DNA from: Chara braunii
Lineage: Eukaryota; Streptophyta; Charophyceae; Charales; Characeae
Length of the DNA: 21,363 bases
NCBI GenBank assembly: GCA_003427395.1
Contig: BFEA01000701.1
Span: forward strand, 643,540 to 664,902
Direction of reading: 5' to 3'
Of this stretch, positions 1 through 8,819 are shown piece after piece; the stretch's first letter is position 1, and each line of letters starts with the position of its first letter. Under the pieces are notes generated by a model. That model was given only the letters and a program-made list of their open reading frames with translations, did not search any database and was not told where the DNA came from. The translations under genes were made by a program, and so were the position numbers.

Positions 1-39
<39 letters not shown>
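1..39. repeat. (AG)n microsatellite at the window edge
   Basis: Uninterrupted AG dinucleotides from the first base of the window, so the true length is unknown. The bases that follow match, in inverted orientation, the repeat unit near 12.4-12.7 kb, whose own (TC)n tract sits at the equivalent place. The microsatellite therefore looks like part of a dispersed repeat family rather than an isolated expansion. Confidence 0.97.
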
Positions 40-42
<3 letters not shown>

Positions 43-97
43 GATAACTCTCCGACCTCGCGGCTCGCGCTACTTCCATCGATAGGATGAGCAACAT
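40..97 (-). repeat. Inverted relic of the 12.4-kb repeat family
   Basis: Read on the minus strand, this stretch matches the units at 12351-12495 and 12565-12712. Shared blocks are ctcgcgctactt, atcgatag and gagcaa in the same order, next to an AG/TC tract in all cases. About 50 bp of internal sequence seen in the 12.4-kb copies is missing here. The window therefore holds the same family in both orientations, about 12 kb apart. The match was made by eye. Confidence 0.6.
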
Positions 98-119
98 CCA
101 ATGAATCAGAGCGCTGTAT

Positions 120-460
120 CTTCCCGCCCGCCCGCAGCTCCACTCATTCAACGCGCCCACTGTTCGACACACTCCCCTGCTCCTGTGTGCCGTGCCCGGC
201 CGCTCACTGTTTCCCCGCCCGGTCGCCGTTTCCCCGCCACCTCCCGACCCCTACGGCCTTCGCGCCGTTTTGCCGCCCGCTCCGGACCCGCCCGCTGTTC
301 GCCACACTCCCCTGCGTGTCGTGCCCGCCCGCTCACTGTTTCCCCGCCCAGTCGCCGTTCCCCCGCCCCCTCCCGACCCCTTCGGCCTTCGCGCCGTTTA
401 GCCGCCCGCTCCCGACCTATTTGGCCTTCGTGCCGTTTCGTCGCCCGCTCCCGACATGGG
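120..460. repeat. GC-rich tandem repeat, about 130-bp unit with 40-bp subunits
   Basis: A unit carrying actcccctgc, then gctcactgtttccccgccc, then a cggccttcgcgccgttt block, occurs at about 171 and again at about 305. The last block recurs a third time near 421. Long overlapping reading frames exist here on both strands and in several phases, which is what a GC-rich, stop-poor tandem repeat gives. No frame is preferred, so I do not call a gene. Confidence 0.75.
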
Positions 461-479
461 CCCTGGGCCCCTTCCGACT

Positions 480-800
480 TTTCCCAACGTTGGTGATGGG
501 TGCTCGCGTGGGACCGTCACGCGAGACCCGCTATTTCCTTTATAGTATTAGACATAATAGCAATAATAACCATAATAATAATAATTGCGAGGCATACGAG
601 CGTGACGATATACAGAAACCAAGTTGCAAAATCACACAGATATCCGAGTAGAGATATACAGGCAAAGCGCAATAGCCCCTAGAATTCGTCGAAATGGGGC
701 ACCATAAATAAGTAATGAACCAACACTCGTGCCCATGGGCCACATCAACACACCGTTCAAGGTTGCTCCTTTCTGCCTGGCGCCCAGCGCCCTAGTGTAT
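480..800. other. Intergenic, no gene seen
   Basis: A short ATA/AAT-rich run lies at about 541-590. Otherwise I see no coding frame, RNA gene or recognisable element in this stretch. Confidence 0.5.
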
Positions 801-1140
801 CTGTGTAGGTATGTTACTGTGTATGTATGATTGTCACAACGACTGTGTAAGTGTCACAGGGTCTGCCTATGTCACCGTACCGGCGTACGTTACTGATGCC
901 ACGCTACCGTGACTGCGTATTCGTATGTCTGTGCATGACCGTCGCCTGTTTGTCCTTTCTCAATTTTCTTTGATTGTGCCTACCTATTCTGTCGGTTTGT
1001 CTGTCTCAGTCTTGTTGGCCTCTCTCTGTGTTTCTCTCCGTGTGTGTCACAGCGTATCCGCGTCACCGTGCATGTGTCGCTGTGTATGTTTCACTGTATT
1101 TGTGCGTCCATCACAGTGTGACGGTGAAAGGAAAGGTCGT
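800..1140. repeat. TG-rich degenerate repeat, first block
   Basis: Loose repeats of tgtgtcac-, gactgtgt- and tatgt-type words, followed at about 950-1060 by a pyrimidine-rich ctgtctc/tctctct stretch. The same order of ingredients appears again at 1540-2310, just ahead of the second copy of the conserved module. This block is therefore probably the left half of one higher-order unit. No coding frame is credible in such low-complexity sequence. Confidence 0.6.
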
Positions 1141-1263
1141 AGCCGCTGCAGTACCAAAGCCGGACCGATAGACTTCCGGGAGGTCCAAGTGGCCTTTTCA
1201 AACGTTGCTCACAGTAGACTAGAAGTAAGTGAGCAAGTGGTGAGTCCACCCTTGCCAAGTCCG

Positions 1264-1530
1264 CCGTGCCCAGTTCCAGTTCCTCTTAGTTCAGTCAACA
1301 AGGGCCATGTGGGACTTTGTGCACATGGGCCTAGTGGAAAAGGGTAGACCAGCAACGAACAGAAGTACAAATCAAGGGGCAGCATCCGGCCATTCATTGA
1401 TTTTGCTCCGCGATCCATGCGGAAGCGTTGCTGTACAAGGTGGCCTGCAGATACCCGTGGTTGAAGTGGGCTCAAGGAGAGAGCTTAGCCATAGCTGTAG
1501 TAGGTGGCAACGACTGTAGCTGGTAGAGTG
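1264..1530. repeat. Conserved module, copy 1 of a higher-order repeat
   Basis: This stretch aligns by eye with 2340-2625. Landmarks in shared order are gggact-ttgtgcacatgggcc, agaagtacaaatcaagg, ccattcatt, ccatgcggaagcg and gtagct near the end. The landmark gggact lies at 1311 in this copy and at 2384 in the second, giving a period of 1,073 bp. The module is far less repetitive than its flanks. A minus-strand open frame (1209-1475, 88 codons) lies within it and has an equivalent in copy 2. Whether that frame is translated cannot be decided here. Confidence 0.75.
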
Positions 1531-1539
1531 TAGCGTGTG

Positions 1540-1950
1540 TGTCCCACAACATTAGTGTGTCACTACGCACCTGTGAGTGTGGCCGTGTGATTGACACGAT
1601 GCTCTGTATATGTCACACGGTACCTATGTATGTGCATGTGACTGTGACTGTGTATGTGACTTGCGCACCTTATGTCTGTGTACCGTATTCTCACTGTGCA
1701 TCGTGTACCGTGTACTGCGTGTCGGTACAATATGTATGTGACATCGTGCCCGTTTCTCGTGTTTGCGCGTGTGTCACAGCATGATTGTGTGTGTGACTGT
1801 CTGTGTACACGCAGCTCTTTGTGTGTGTCACAGCAGCTGTGTGTTACTGCATATGTGCGCGCCACTTGTGACTGTGTGCGTCACAGTAGCTGTGTGTCAC
1901 TGCTTATGTGCGTGCCACCGTGACTGTGTGCGTCATAGTAGCTGTGTGAT
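1540..1950. repeat. TG-rich region ending in a 53-bp minisatellite
   Basis: The right-hand part (about 1815-1950) contains two and a half copies of a unit with tcacagYagctgtgtg followed by actgc-tatgtgcg and gccac. The tcacag/tcatag word falls at about 1828, 1881 and 1933, a period of 52-53 bp. The left-hand part is a more eroded version of the same word set. Confidence 0.7.
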
Positions 1951-1989
1951 AGGGTAGTTGCGGCTATAGCCGCCGTAGCTAGCGTTAGC

Positions 1990-2315
1990 GTGTAGTGTGC
2001 GTGTGTGTCTTCCATCTGCCTGTCTGCGTTATCTGCCTGCACATCTGTGCTTGTCTTGGTAGGTCTGTGTCTGTCCGTGTTGAGCCTGTCTACCTGTCGC
2101 AGTTTGTTTGGTTGCCGATGTCTCGTTGTCTGTTCGTTTTGTCTAATTGCTTTGTTCGTCTGTTTGTCTCTGTTCTCCCTGTCTTTCTCAGTCTGTCTCT
2201 GTTTCATCATGTTTGTCTGTTTGTCTTTCTCAGTCAGTCTGTCTGCTTCAGACTGCCTGTCTGTTCGACAGTTTGTATGTCCGTGCCTGTTTGCCTCCCC
2301 CTCTTTTTTTTCTCA
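1990..2315. repeat. CTGT-rich pyrimidine stretch
   Basis: Dense ctgtctgt, tgtttgtc and ctcagtc words give a stop-poor, low-complexity strand bias. Several forward frames of 100-200 codons cross it, rich in Cys, Leu, Ser, Val and Phe in every phase. That pattern is compositional rather than coding, so no gene is called. Confidence 0.7.
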
Positions 2316-2339
2316 CCGGGGATGCGGCACGGTTCAATC

Positions 2340-2625
2340 AGTCCCTGTCCAGCCAGTCCGGTCCAGTCAAGCAAGTACTGTCTGGGACTGTGTACACCGT
2401 GGGCCAGGGAAACAAGGCAGACCAACGAGTCACAGAAGTATAAATCAAGGGCCGTGCACAACCATTCATTCATTCCTGCAGAAGCCATGCGGAAGCGCTG
2501 TCTCAGCGGCTTACGCGAGGCGGTCTGCAGTAGCGCCCGAGTCGAAGTGGGCAAGAGAGAGACGAAGGTAGCCATAGCGATAGGGTGGAGGCAGCCAGTG
2601 CTGCCGTAGCTATAGCTTAGGGCTA
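2340..2625. repeat. Conserved module, copy 2 of a higher-order repeat
   Basis: This is the second copy of the module at 1264-1530. It carries a 113-codon minus-strand open frame (2234-2575). Where this aligns with the frame in copy 1, both encode QRFRM, then LDLYFC a short way on. Two of the visible base changes there (CGT/CGC and TTG/TTA codons) are synonymous. This is suggestive but far too little to prove selection on a protein. Confidence 0.75.
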
Positions 2626-2657
2626 AGTGTGTGTGTGTTGTGTGAGTGTTCAGGGTG

Positions 2658-3040
2658 TCGCGTGTGGGATACCCAGGGTGATCCAGTGTGTGTGAACAGT
2701 GGGTTGTTGAGTCGCCATAGCTAGTGGAAGTGAACTCTTACCTGAAAGCCTTATCTCTGAGTATTGAGTGGGCGCATGTCGCCAGTTTGTTGTGCTGCTG
2801 TTCACATGCATGAAAAGTGTGAACGAAACGAGTCTGATTGCACCGTCGTGTGTGTAGTATCCTGGGTGGTCAGGTGTATGTGAACAAAGAGTTGTTCGGG
2901 TCTTGAGTCGTCACAGCCATTGAAAGCGAGCCTGTACCCGGGTTTCCGTATCTCTGAGCATTGAGCAGGTGCATGTCGCCAGTTTGCTGCGCTACTGTTT
3001 GCATGCGTGAAAAGTGTGACTGAGAACGAGTCTGATTGCA
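2658..3040. repeat. Tandem duplication, about 0.2-kb unit, two copies
   Basis: Copy 1 (about 2658-2842) and copy 2 (about 2847-3040) share gtgtatgtgaaca/gtgtgtgtgaaca, gttgtt, atctctgagYattgag, gcatgtcgccagttt and gaaaagtgtga, and each ends in cgagtctgattgca. The second copy runs directly into a (TAA)n tract. Minus-strand frames read through both copies, but only as a consequence of the duplication. Confidence 0.85.
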
Positions 3041-3045
3041 ATCAA

Positions 3046-3073
3046 TAATATTATAATAATAATAATAATAATA

Positions 3074-3116
<43 letters not shown>
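3046..3116. repeat. (TAA)n microsatellite
   Basis: Nearly perfect TAA/ATA trinucleotides with one gta interruption near 3077. On the minus strand this gives a meaningless poly-tyrosine frame. Confidence 0.97.
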
Positions 3117-3117
<1 letters not shown>

Positions 3118-3239
3118 GCAATCGAAAATAAGCAACAATGAGACGACAATCCCATATTACACCATCACATTGAAAGCCAGATAGTCAAATCATGTCCAGA
3201 GAGCAGCATTGCACCAGTAACATACTAATGGGGGTTCGT

Positions 3240-3240
3240 N
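3240..3240. other. Ambiguous base (N)
   Basis: The only unresolved base in the window. It lies about 120 bases before the candidate exon at 3361 and marks a sequencing or assembly uncertainty. Confidence 0.99.
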
Positions 3241-3360
3241 GCGCTGCAGACCAATGTCAAGGAGAGCATACTTTCCCCCCACTAACACAAGAGTCCAGTC
3301 CCTTCACTCTCGTACTTGCATTCAGCGCCCAGCCTACTCCTACACAGCTACTGCAACCTA

Positions 3361-3699
3361 TGAACTGACAATGCTACTATTGACATCAGCGGCAACCCGA
3401 AGTACTTGAAGATGTCGCCCATGCTGACCATCGCCAATACAAGGTAAGTGCCCTTACATCATCATCATCATCAACGCAGGACCAATGTCGACTTCCTATC
3501 TGGCGCACGGTGCCCAGACTACATGCGGCTGATCCTATCTAGCCTATCTACAACGCCGTTGATGATGTCATTAGTTCCCCAAGTACGACCAGATCTCGGC
3601 CCATGCCGCACGCTGTCGGAGGGCGCGGTGTCCCGGCCCTCCTCCGTGTACCAAGTCCCTGCTTGGTACAGTCCCTCGCGTCGGTGCCTCAGTCTGTAG
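3361..3699 (+). CDS. Possible small two-exon gene, unknown product (partial)
   Basis: I do not recognise this protein. A frame opens after a TGA at 3358-3360, runs 27 codons (including ISGNPKYLKMSPMLTIANTR) and stops at once, in TAA, if read into 3444. Removing the intron-like segment 3444-3479 (gtaagt...cag, 36 nt) splits an Arg codon and lets the frame run on through TNVDFLSGARCPDYMRLIL to a TAG at 3697-3699. The true start lies upstream or in another exon; an internal Met is present at codon 17. From about 3546 a second frame is also open to 3899, so the downstream structure is uncertain. Both exons are short enough to be chance. The fit of splice consensus, frame and stop is the only support. 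Confidence 0.3.
3444..3479 (+). other. Candidate 36-nt spliceosomal intron
   Basis: It begins gtaagtgccc after AAG and ends aacgcag, with a (CAT)n-type run inside. Its length is a multiple of three, but reading through it hits TAA as the first complete codon, so retention would truncate the protein and splicing restores the frame. It is very short for most eukaryotes, though some protists have introns of this size or shorter. Confidence 0.4.
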
Positions 3700-3899
3700 A
3701 CGTGTCTTGGGTTTCCGTTGCCGTTAGTGCCCAGGCCGTGCTTCAGCTCAAACCAGTCCTGGTGGCTATGCCCTTGACAAAAGGGGTGCGCCACAGGACT
3801 TCCATTGGTCCACGCAGGCTCGGCGCCCTGCTGTACAACAGAGCACAACCGGCCTGTGGCCGTGGTAGCCGCCGGGTTCGCCCTGGGACGCGGTGGTGA

Positions 3900-4130
3900 G
3901 AAGACTGGCTCAGTCTTTTCAACTACGCACCAAGCGCCCCTGTACAGGGTTATGGGATAGGCATGCGGGACAAGTCGCTGTCAAAAAGAAAAAGGTTGAT
4001 AAAGGGATAAAAGAAAAATAAAATGTGCAGGGGTAAAAAGGACAGCTGAGCGTCGGAACTGCACTTAGATCGTGACCCTTGCTTTAATCTGGGATAATCT
4101 AGTGATATCGGGTCATTATACCGTTGAGTT
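3900..4130. other. Intergenic, no gene seen
   Basis: Contains an A-rich patch at about 3980-4025 and nothing else I can support. Confidence 0.5.
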
Positions 4131-5050
4131 TTTCTCTTTACTTTATTATTACTATTATAATTGTTATTACAATTATTATTACTGACTTACAAGTTTTCAA
4201 GCGAGGATTCCCCTTTTCTTGGGTCCCGTCACTTCGTAGGGAGGCCGACGGTTCGGGTTTCGAGTTCAGGCGGTGGTGTTGTGGCCTCGGCAGGCCCAAC
4301 CCTTCGTATATCACCTATATCGGGTCTGCACATCTAAGCTCCGTGCGGTAGGACCCCTGTAGCTGTGTTAGAGGACAAATACAGTGGGTTCTGGAAAGGT
4401 GGGTGCGTGAAAAAGAAAAGAAAAGGGATGAGCGCGAAAGTTGGGTTTTAGATTTGTGCGTGAACGCAGGGTGCTGTTCGGTCGAAACGCCATCCATTCC
4501 TTTCTGCATTTATTATTATTATTATTGCTATAGTTTATTGATATTATTATTTAGTTTCCCTTTCCGTTCGATTGTCAGATTCGGTTTACCTTTCAGCCTG
4601 TCATTTCGTAGGAAAGTCAACGGTAGGAAATCCGGGCTTGAGCTATGTTGTGCGGCCTAAGTGGGCCGATCCCTCATATACAACATGCACCGAGCCTGTT
4701 CTTCTGCTGAGTGTCGCGCTGTGGGACCTCAAAAGAGGAGCACTTGCGGCCGTGTTGGTAGGAGGAATATCACCCCCTATAGAGGGTCATAAACCCCCTC
4801 CTTGCCATCGGACACGGGTACCCAACAGTAACGGGTCGATGGCGGGTTTTGGAAGTGGAAGTACGCAAGCTGGTATCCCGTTATGGGACCACCGCTTCAG
4901 GGTTGCAGTCACTTCGCGGTGAGGCGAAGCGACGGTGGCCGATAGCAGAAAGTCTGCTGTCGTCGGTGGTTGCTGGGACTTTGCTATTTTTATTTTGATT
5001 CGTTTCTATTTTATTGTTTTATTCCTTTTATTTAATTATATGGCCAGGTT
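4130..5050 (+). repeat. Three diverged copies of a 0.3-0.37-kb unit
   Basis: The landmark gtcacttcgtagggagg...gacggt occurs at 4228, in altered form at 4600 (gtcatttcgtaggaaag...caacggt), and again at 4908 (gtcacttcgcggtgagg...gacggt). The first two copies also share a TTA-rich lead-in (4140-4180 and 4505-4555) and a trailing block ending near aaccc/atccc and tatat/atac. Spacings are 372 and 308 bp. There is also a cttcgc...gcgaag hairpin at 4912-4929 and a gatagcaga/tctgctgtc hairpin at 4941-4961. No coding frame is consistent across copies. Confidence 0.6.
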
Positions 5051-5116
5051 ACTGATGAGCGGAGTCTCAGAGGGTACCTCATTTAGAACGTTGGGGTCAC
5101 GGCATACAGTTGATCG

Positions 5117-5124
5117 TATAAAAA
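5117..5124 (+). promoter_or_regulatory. TATA-box-like sequence
   Basis: TATAAAAA followed by GGGGG, about 200 bases upstream of the ATG at 5323. In a canonical pol II promoter, initiation would fall near 5145-5155 and leave a 5' leader of about 170 nt. A TATA word alone is weak evidence. Confidence 0.3.
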
Positions 5125-5322
5125 GGGGGAAGAGGGCCGAGACTTGGCTATCCAGTGGCTGATCAAGAGGCTGCTGGCAGACTGCTTTGCGGCGTCAACG
5201 CACGAGCCCCTTTGCTGATTCCAGTGCCAGTCAACCGAGGTGAAGGGGACGGAGTAGCAGGGGTTCAGCGGTGTCGATTGCTTGCGCCTAGGGCCAAGAC
5301 TCTGTCTATTCTGAGAGCGATT

Positions 5323-5847
5323 ATGGCGCTGCACGGCTATAGGCCTGGTTACTGGTACCATCAGGCCCGGTGGAAGCCTATGTCTGGGGAAGGGCCCTGG
5401 ATCACAGTCATGCTCAATTACGATGGGGATGACGAAGTGAGGATTAAAATTAACGTGGAAGGGGCTAAAGAGGTGGAGATGCGGACTGATGGAAAACTGC
5501 AGGATGCGATTACGAAGGCGAAAGACCGTGCGGAGAGGCGCTGCAGGAGGGACGGAGTGACATCAAGATTGCAGGTAACGGTCTCGTATCATGAGACCGG
5601 GACCTCAATGGACACGGCGGACCTGGAACAAGCCCACGTGGATAGGGACTCAGGTGGGGAGAGCGAAATGAGTGAAGCAGGGGACCGGGAGACAGACCTC
5701 AGGTCCTGGAATAGATCGGGTAAGATCCAAAGGTATCACCGAGCTGTGAAGCCGGTGGAAGAGGGGCCCGAGGTCAGCTCTCGACAAATGACGCCCAGAG
5801 GCCGCGGGACGGGAGAAAAACAGAACAAGGGGAAGAGACATGTGTGA
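5323..5847 (+). CDS. Orphan protein, 174 residues, unknown function
   Basis: I do not recognise this protein. The frame is open from 5122, just after an in-frame TAA, to a TGA at 5845-5847. I chose the ATG at 5323 because it is the first in frame and has A at -3 and G at +4. The first half is compact and aromatic, with four Trp among the first 26 residues (for example PGYWYHQARWKPM), then a likely beta-rich stretch (EVRIKINVEG, residues 38-47). A basic helix-like segment follows (KDRAERRCRR, about 67-76). The second half is acidic then basic and low in hydrophobics, ending KQNKGKRHV, so probably disordered. There is no signal peptide or membrane segment. The region is GC-richer than its surroundings, which raises the chance of an accidental long frame. 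Confidence 0.42.
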   Translation: MALHGYRPGYWYHQARWKPMSGEGPWITVMLNYDGDDEVRIKINVEGAKEVEMRTDGKLQDAITKAKDRAERRCRRDGVTSRLQVTVSYHETGTSMDTADLEQAHVDRDSGGESEMSEAGDRETDLRSWNRSGKIQRYHRAVKPVEEGPEVSSRQMTPRGRGTGEKQNKGKRHV

Positions 5848-5849
5848 AA

Positions 5850-6380
5850 AAGCGTGTGCGCGACGCGTGCAACCCAAGAAAGACTTACGCGTGAGGTAGA
5901 AGGTCAACGAAAGGGAGAGGCGGTGTAGATGAGGAGAGGGCGACCTTGCTAGATACGGTTGATGTCAACCGCTGCTTCCACGCTCACTCGCGGCGTCTTG
6001 TGTCTACCGAGCCGCAAAAGGTCATAATGGGCCAGTTTTGAGACGCGAGGGCTGACTCTCGAGGCGGATACGCGTGAGAGGCGAGCTAAGTGGCACGGGG
6101 GTGAGCGTGCGAGAAGGGGGGGGGAGTCAGACATTCTTGAGGGAAGGTGAAAAGTTTTCTGTTGACGACACCTTTCCGCCCTGGTTGTCGCATTGTGTGA
6201 CGCAGCCAGTGAGAGCCAGCTACGGAAGCCTGCAAACTGCGAGAGCGCGCGGCTGCAATCCATGGAAACACTACTAGCTGCGGGGCCCTAGGGACGAAGA
6301 AGTGCTATGTCGACGGAGCCGAGGGGGAGCGGGTACCGCGAAGGTGACACGCGGGGGTCAACCCAGCAGGGTAACGCGCG
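5850..6380. other. Intergenic, no convincing gene
   Basis: Contains a G run at about 6116-6123 and short chance frames. Nothing else is supported. Confidence 0.45.
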
Positions 6381-6812
6381 TCAACAGCGGTATGCGAGAC
6401 GGTTACAGGGGGATGGTTGCAGGGAGAGACTGCGTGAGCAAAGTAGGATGCGGGCCTGCAATGTGCGAATGACATCAACAGTTGCGCATACGCTCACGCG
6501 ACTTCCTGCTCCTATTGCAGTAGCGGAAAAGGCAAAAAAAAAAAAAAACAGAGATCGTGTCCGAAATGACATGGGTAATGGCCATCGAGAGAGAAGGTAT
6601 TTGTGCAAGGTATAGTAGGAGCCGCCATGAGATCCGCTTGCAGCGCGCCAAACTATGACTTCTTCATCGTCTTCTTGGACACCAATCGGCCACTCTTCAC
6701 TTGCGTGTGCGGCTGTAGTCACTAGCTGGTCAGTGTGTAGCTGGTGAAAAGTTGAGTCGGTTTTAGTGCGGGTAACTGTATCAGTAGTTCGCCGGAAGTT
6801 GACGTCACTCAT
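6381..6812 (-). CDS. Doubtful minus-strand frame, 143 codons
   Basis: I do not recognise this protein. The first half (MSDVNFRRTTDTVTRTKTDS up to about residue 75, including EEWPIGVQEDDEEVIVW) is balanced and could be a real exon. The ATG has a purine at -3. In the middle the frame crosses the 15-base A run at 6534-6548 and so reads as poly-Phe, and the rest is Ser/Arg/Leu-rich. An exon ending before the A run is possible. Chance is the main alternative, as is a retroposed poly(A) tail in the plus orientation. Confidence 0.2.
   Translation of the reverse strand: MSDVNFRRTTDTVTRTKTDSTFHQLHTDQLVTTAAHASEEWPIGVQEDDEEVIVWRAASGSHGGSYYTLHKYLLSRWPLPMSFRTRSLFFFFFAFSATAIGAGSRVSVCATVDVIRTLQARILLCSRSLSLQPSPCNRLAYRC
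6534..6548 (+). repeat. (A)15 run
   Basis: A pure A run within otherwise mixed sequence. It could be the tail of an old retroposed copy or a plain slippage tract. I saw no target-site duplication. Confidence 0.9.
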
Positions 6813-8650
6813 TTCGTTTCCATCTGGTTCTTTCGCCCTAGCTTCGGCGCTATCCTGGCAGCTAGATCGTCTTCCTCGAAGACGTTAATCATTTCGGTCT
6901 AGTTTTCCTATACACGAGCAGGAGAGGACGCCTGAGAGCCTGAGATGGAGGATCAAGGAAGACATCCGGGGGAAAAGGGCAGGGCCCCTTTCCACCTTTA
7001 GTCGCAGACAGTGAAACAGCTAACTGATGTTGTTTATCACGGATCTCCGGAGCTTTCCTCAACAATCATCTTGGCTGAATTTCCAGATAAGAAGCTTGTT
7101 ATTACGAATAGTTTTCTCTCCCAATTTCTTTTAATTAATTCATTTTATTAAGCAGGTTAATTGGTCTGCTTGATTAGTGCTGACTGGTTTGGTTGTGACG
7201 CAAAAAGGGTCAGACCCACTGCAAATTATATGAACAGGTGATCAGGGAAGTAGCTCCTCCCTATAGCTGTGACTGAAGGCCTACTAGCCCCGGAGAAAGT
7301 CCAGCATACGAGTGGGTGGTCTAAATGATTCGCGAGATTGAGGGAGTGGAGTTGTCCATAAATGGGCACGGCCTCATTCTCTACTGATCGGAAGCGATAT
7401 TCATGCAGAGTTGATTACTCAACTGTTTGTCAATTCAAAGGGGGTATACAATTCTTGTACTGTGTGCCTGATATCGGGCTCGTAGGACGACTGATCGAGT
7501 TTGGTCCATCCTTTCTCTGCCGTTTTACTTGAGAACAGTGAGAGTAGAGGTCACAAGAGTCGTCTGGATTTTTGACTCTCCTTTCCCCTCTTTTTATGAA
7601 AACAGGAGTGTGTGAACGTGTGTGTTTACACGTGTACATCTGATCAAGCGCTCGCCAGCTAGTCACAAGAGTTTGCTGTGATCTGTGATTAATTGAGTAT
7701 GGGCGCGTGTGAGCATGCATGTACCCGATCAAGATAAACGTGTAATAGTGAGTTTGTTCGCAAGGCTGAGAACAGCGCGTGCAGGTGGCAGTTCACGTAT
7801 TCAGGTCTGTTTCTTTTGGGGCTCAATGCGCGAACTCGTCTTTACAAGAAAACACAGAGGTAATTTTGGTAATGTTCAAAGGTTTTGTCCTTCCTAAATG
7901 GATGGGGAAAAGAAGGACAGTGTTGCGAAAAGTCTTTTACATTCTTGTTAAGTTTTTACTTGACGGTGATTAACGGTCTACTCGTTCCGTTTTAATATAT
8001 CTCGACTCAGAGAAGAGTAATTTGATCTTTCACTTATTGTGCGAGGAGCTTAGTCGTGTGGAGGGGCTTCTCGTCAGGTACACCCTATGCATGCCTCTCA
8101 CCCGTACTCTAGAAAAATTTCGTTCATAGTTGGCCCGGACACGGGTGATAGAGGTGCGTGTCCCTGAGGCATTTTCCTTTGGAGATCTGGTCCCTGTTCT
8201 CTCGAAAGGAAGCTGTTTATTTCGTCTGCTTCGGCGACGGAATACAGGGATGTCCTTCAGAATGGATGGTGCCAGGTCCTCACTCTAGCTTGCCCTTTTT
8301 TTTAATGGGTGTATCCTTTGTCGTGACATACTGATCTGAGAAAATTATCCAGTGCTTGTCGCCTTGACACACAGGGCTTGAACGGGAGCAAAGTAAACCC
8401 GTATTCTACAAGTGAAAACAGGAAGGACACAGAACTTGTTTTCTGTAATCATAATTTTAAGTATTGATCTGGTTAATGAGCTTGAGTAGGGACTGGTCGC
8501 GAACCAGGTGTCGAAATTTTTAAGTCAAATCCAAACTCTGGACTCTGGCTCTGTCGGGTTCTAGTTGAAACAACACTATGAAAGTGATTAGTCTTCGGAC
8601 CAGGAGCTGACAGACTGTATCCGAGGCTGAGATACTGAGCCCAAAGTGCT
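6813..8650. other. Long stretch without a recognisable gene
   Basis: Mixed-composition sequence. The longest frames are 60-100 codons and look random. A ctggt...accag hairpin lies at about 8493-8507. I see no repeat array, RNA gene or element that I can support. Confidence 0.5.
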
Positions 8651-8654
8651 AAGG

Positions 8655-8815
8655 TTGATATCGCGTGACGCATAAGTGGTAGAACACGTAGCAATTAGCC
8701 ATACTCGGATTCGTGACTTGAGTCAGGCCGAACTGAGAATAACAGACCCAGAGACACGAAGCTTAGTATAACGGTAGTGCTTAGACTCGGAATGAGGGAT
8801 TGAGTCAGGGAGTGT
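8655..8815 (+). repeat. Possible tRNA-like relic(s), SINE-type
   Basis: At 8764-8775 tagtataacggt resembles the internal A box of tRNA genes. About 33 bases on, gggattgagtc (8797-8807) is a degraded B box. A second, weaker pair lies upstream: ataagtggtagaac near 8670, then ggattcgtgac near 8709. No full cloverleaf forms, so these are at best eroded tRNA-derived SINE heads. Such short words can occur by chance. Confidence 0.25.
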
Positions 8816-8819
8816 TAAG

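Noticed and set aside
101-651. Overlapping Pro/Arg/Ser-rich forward frames of up to 154 codons
   Set aside because: They are by-products of the GC-rich tandem repeat. Three phases are open over the same bases and none is preferred.
1995-2609. Forward open frames of about 190-200 codons, rich in Cys, Leu, Val and Ser
   Set aside because: They run through CTGT/TCTG low-complexity sequence that is stop-poor in several phases at once. The residue content is purely compositional.
2870-3121. Minus-strand frame beginning with a run of tyrosines
   Set aside because: The tyrosines come from the (TAA)n microsatellite, and the rest reads across the 0.2-kb duplication.
5050-5100. ctgatgag near 5052 as a second hammerhead core
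   Set aside because: No GAAA after a closing stem II and no suitable stem III or cleavage triplet. Only the eight-base word matches.
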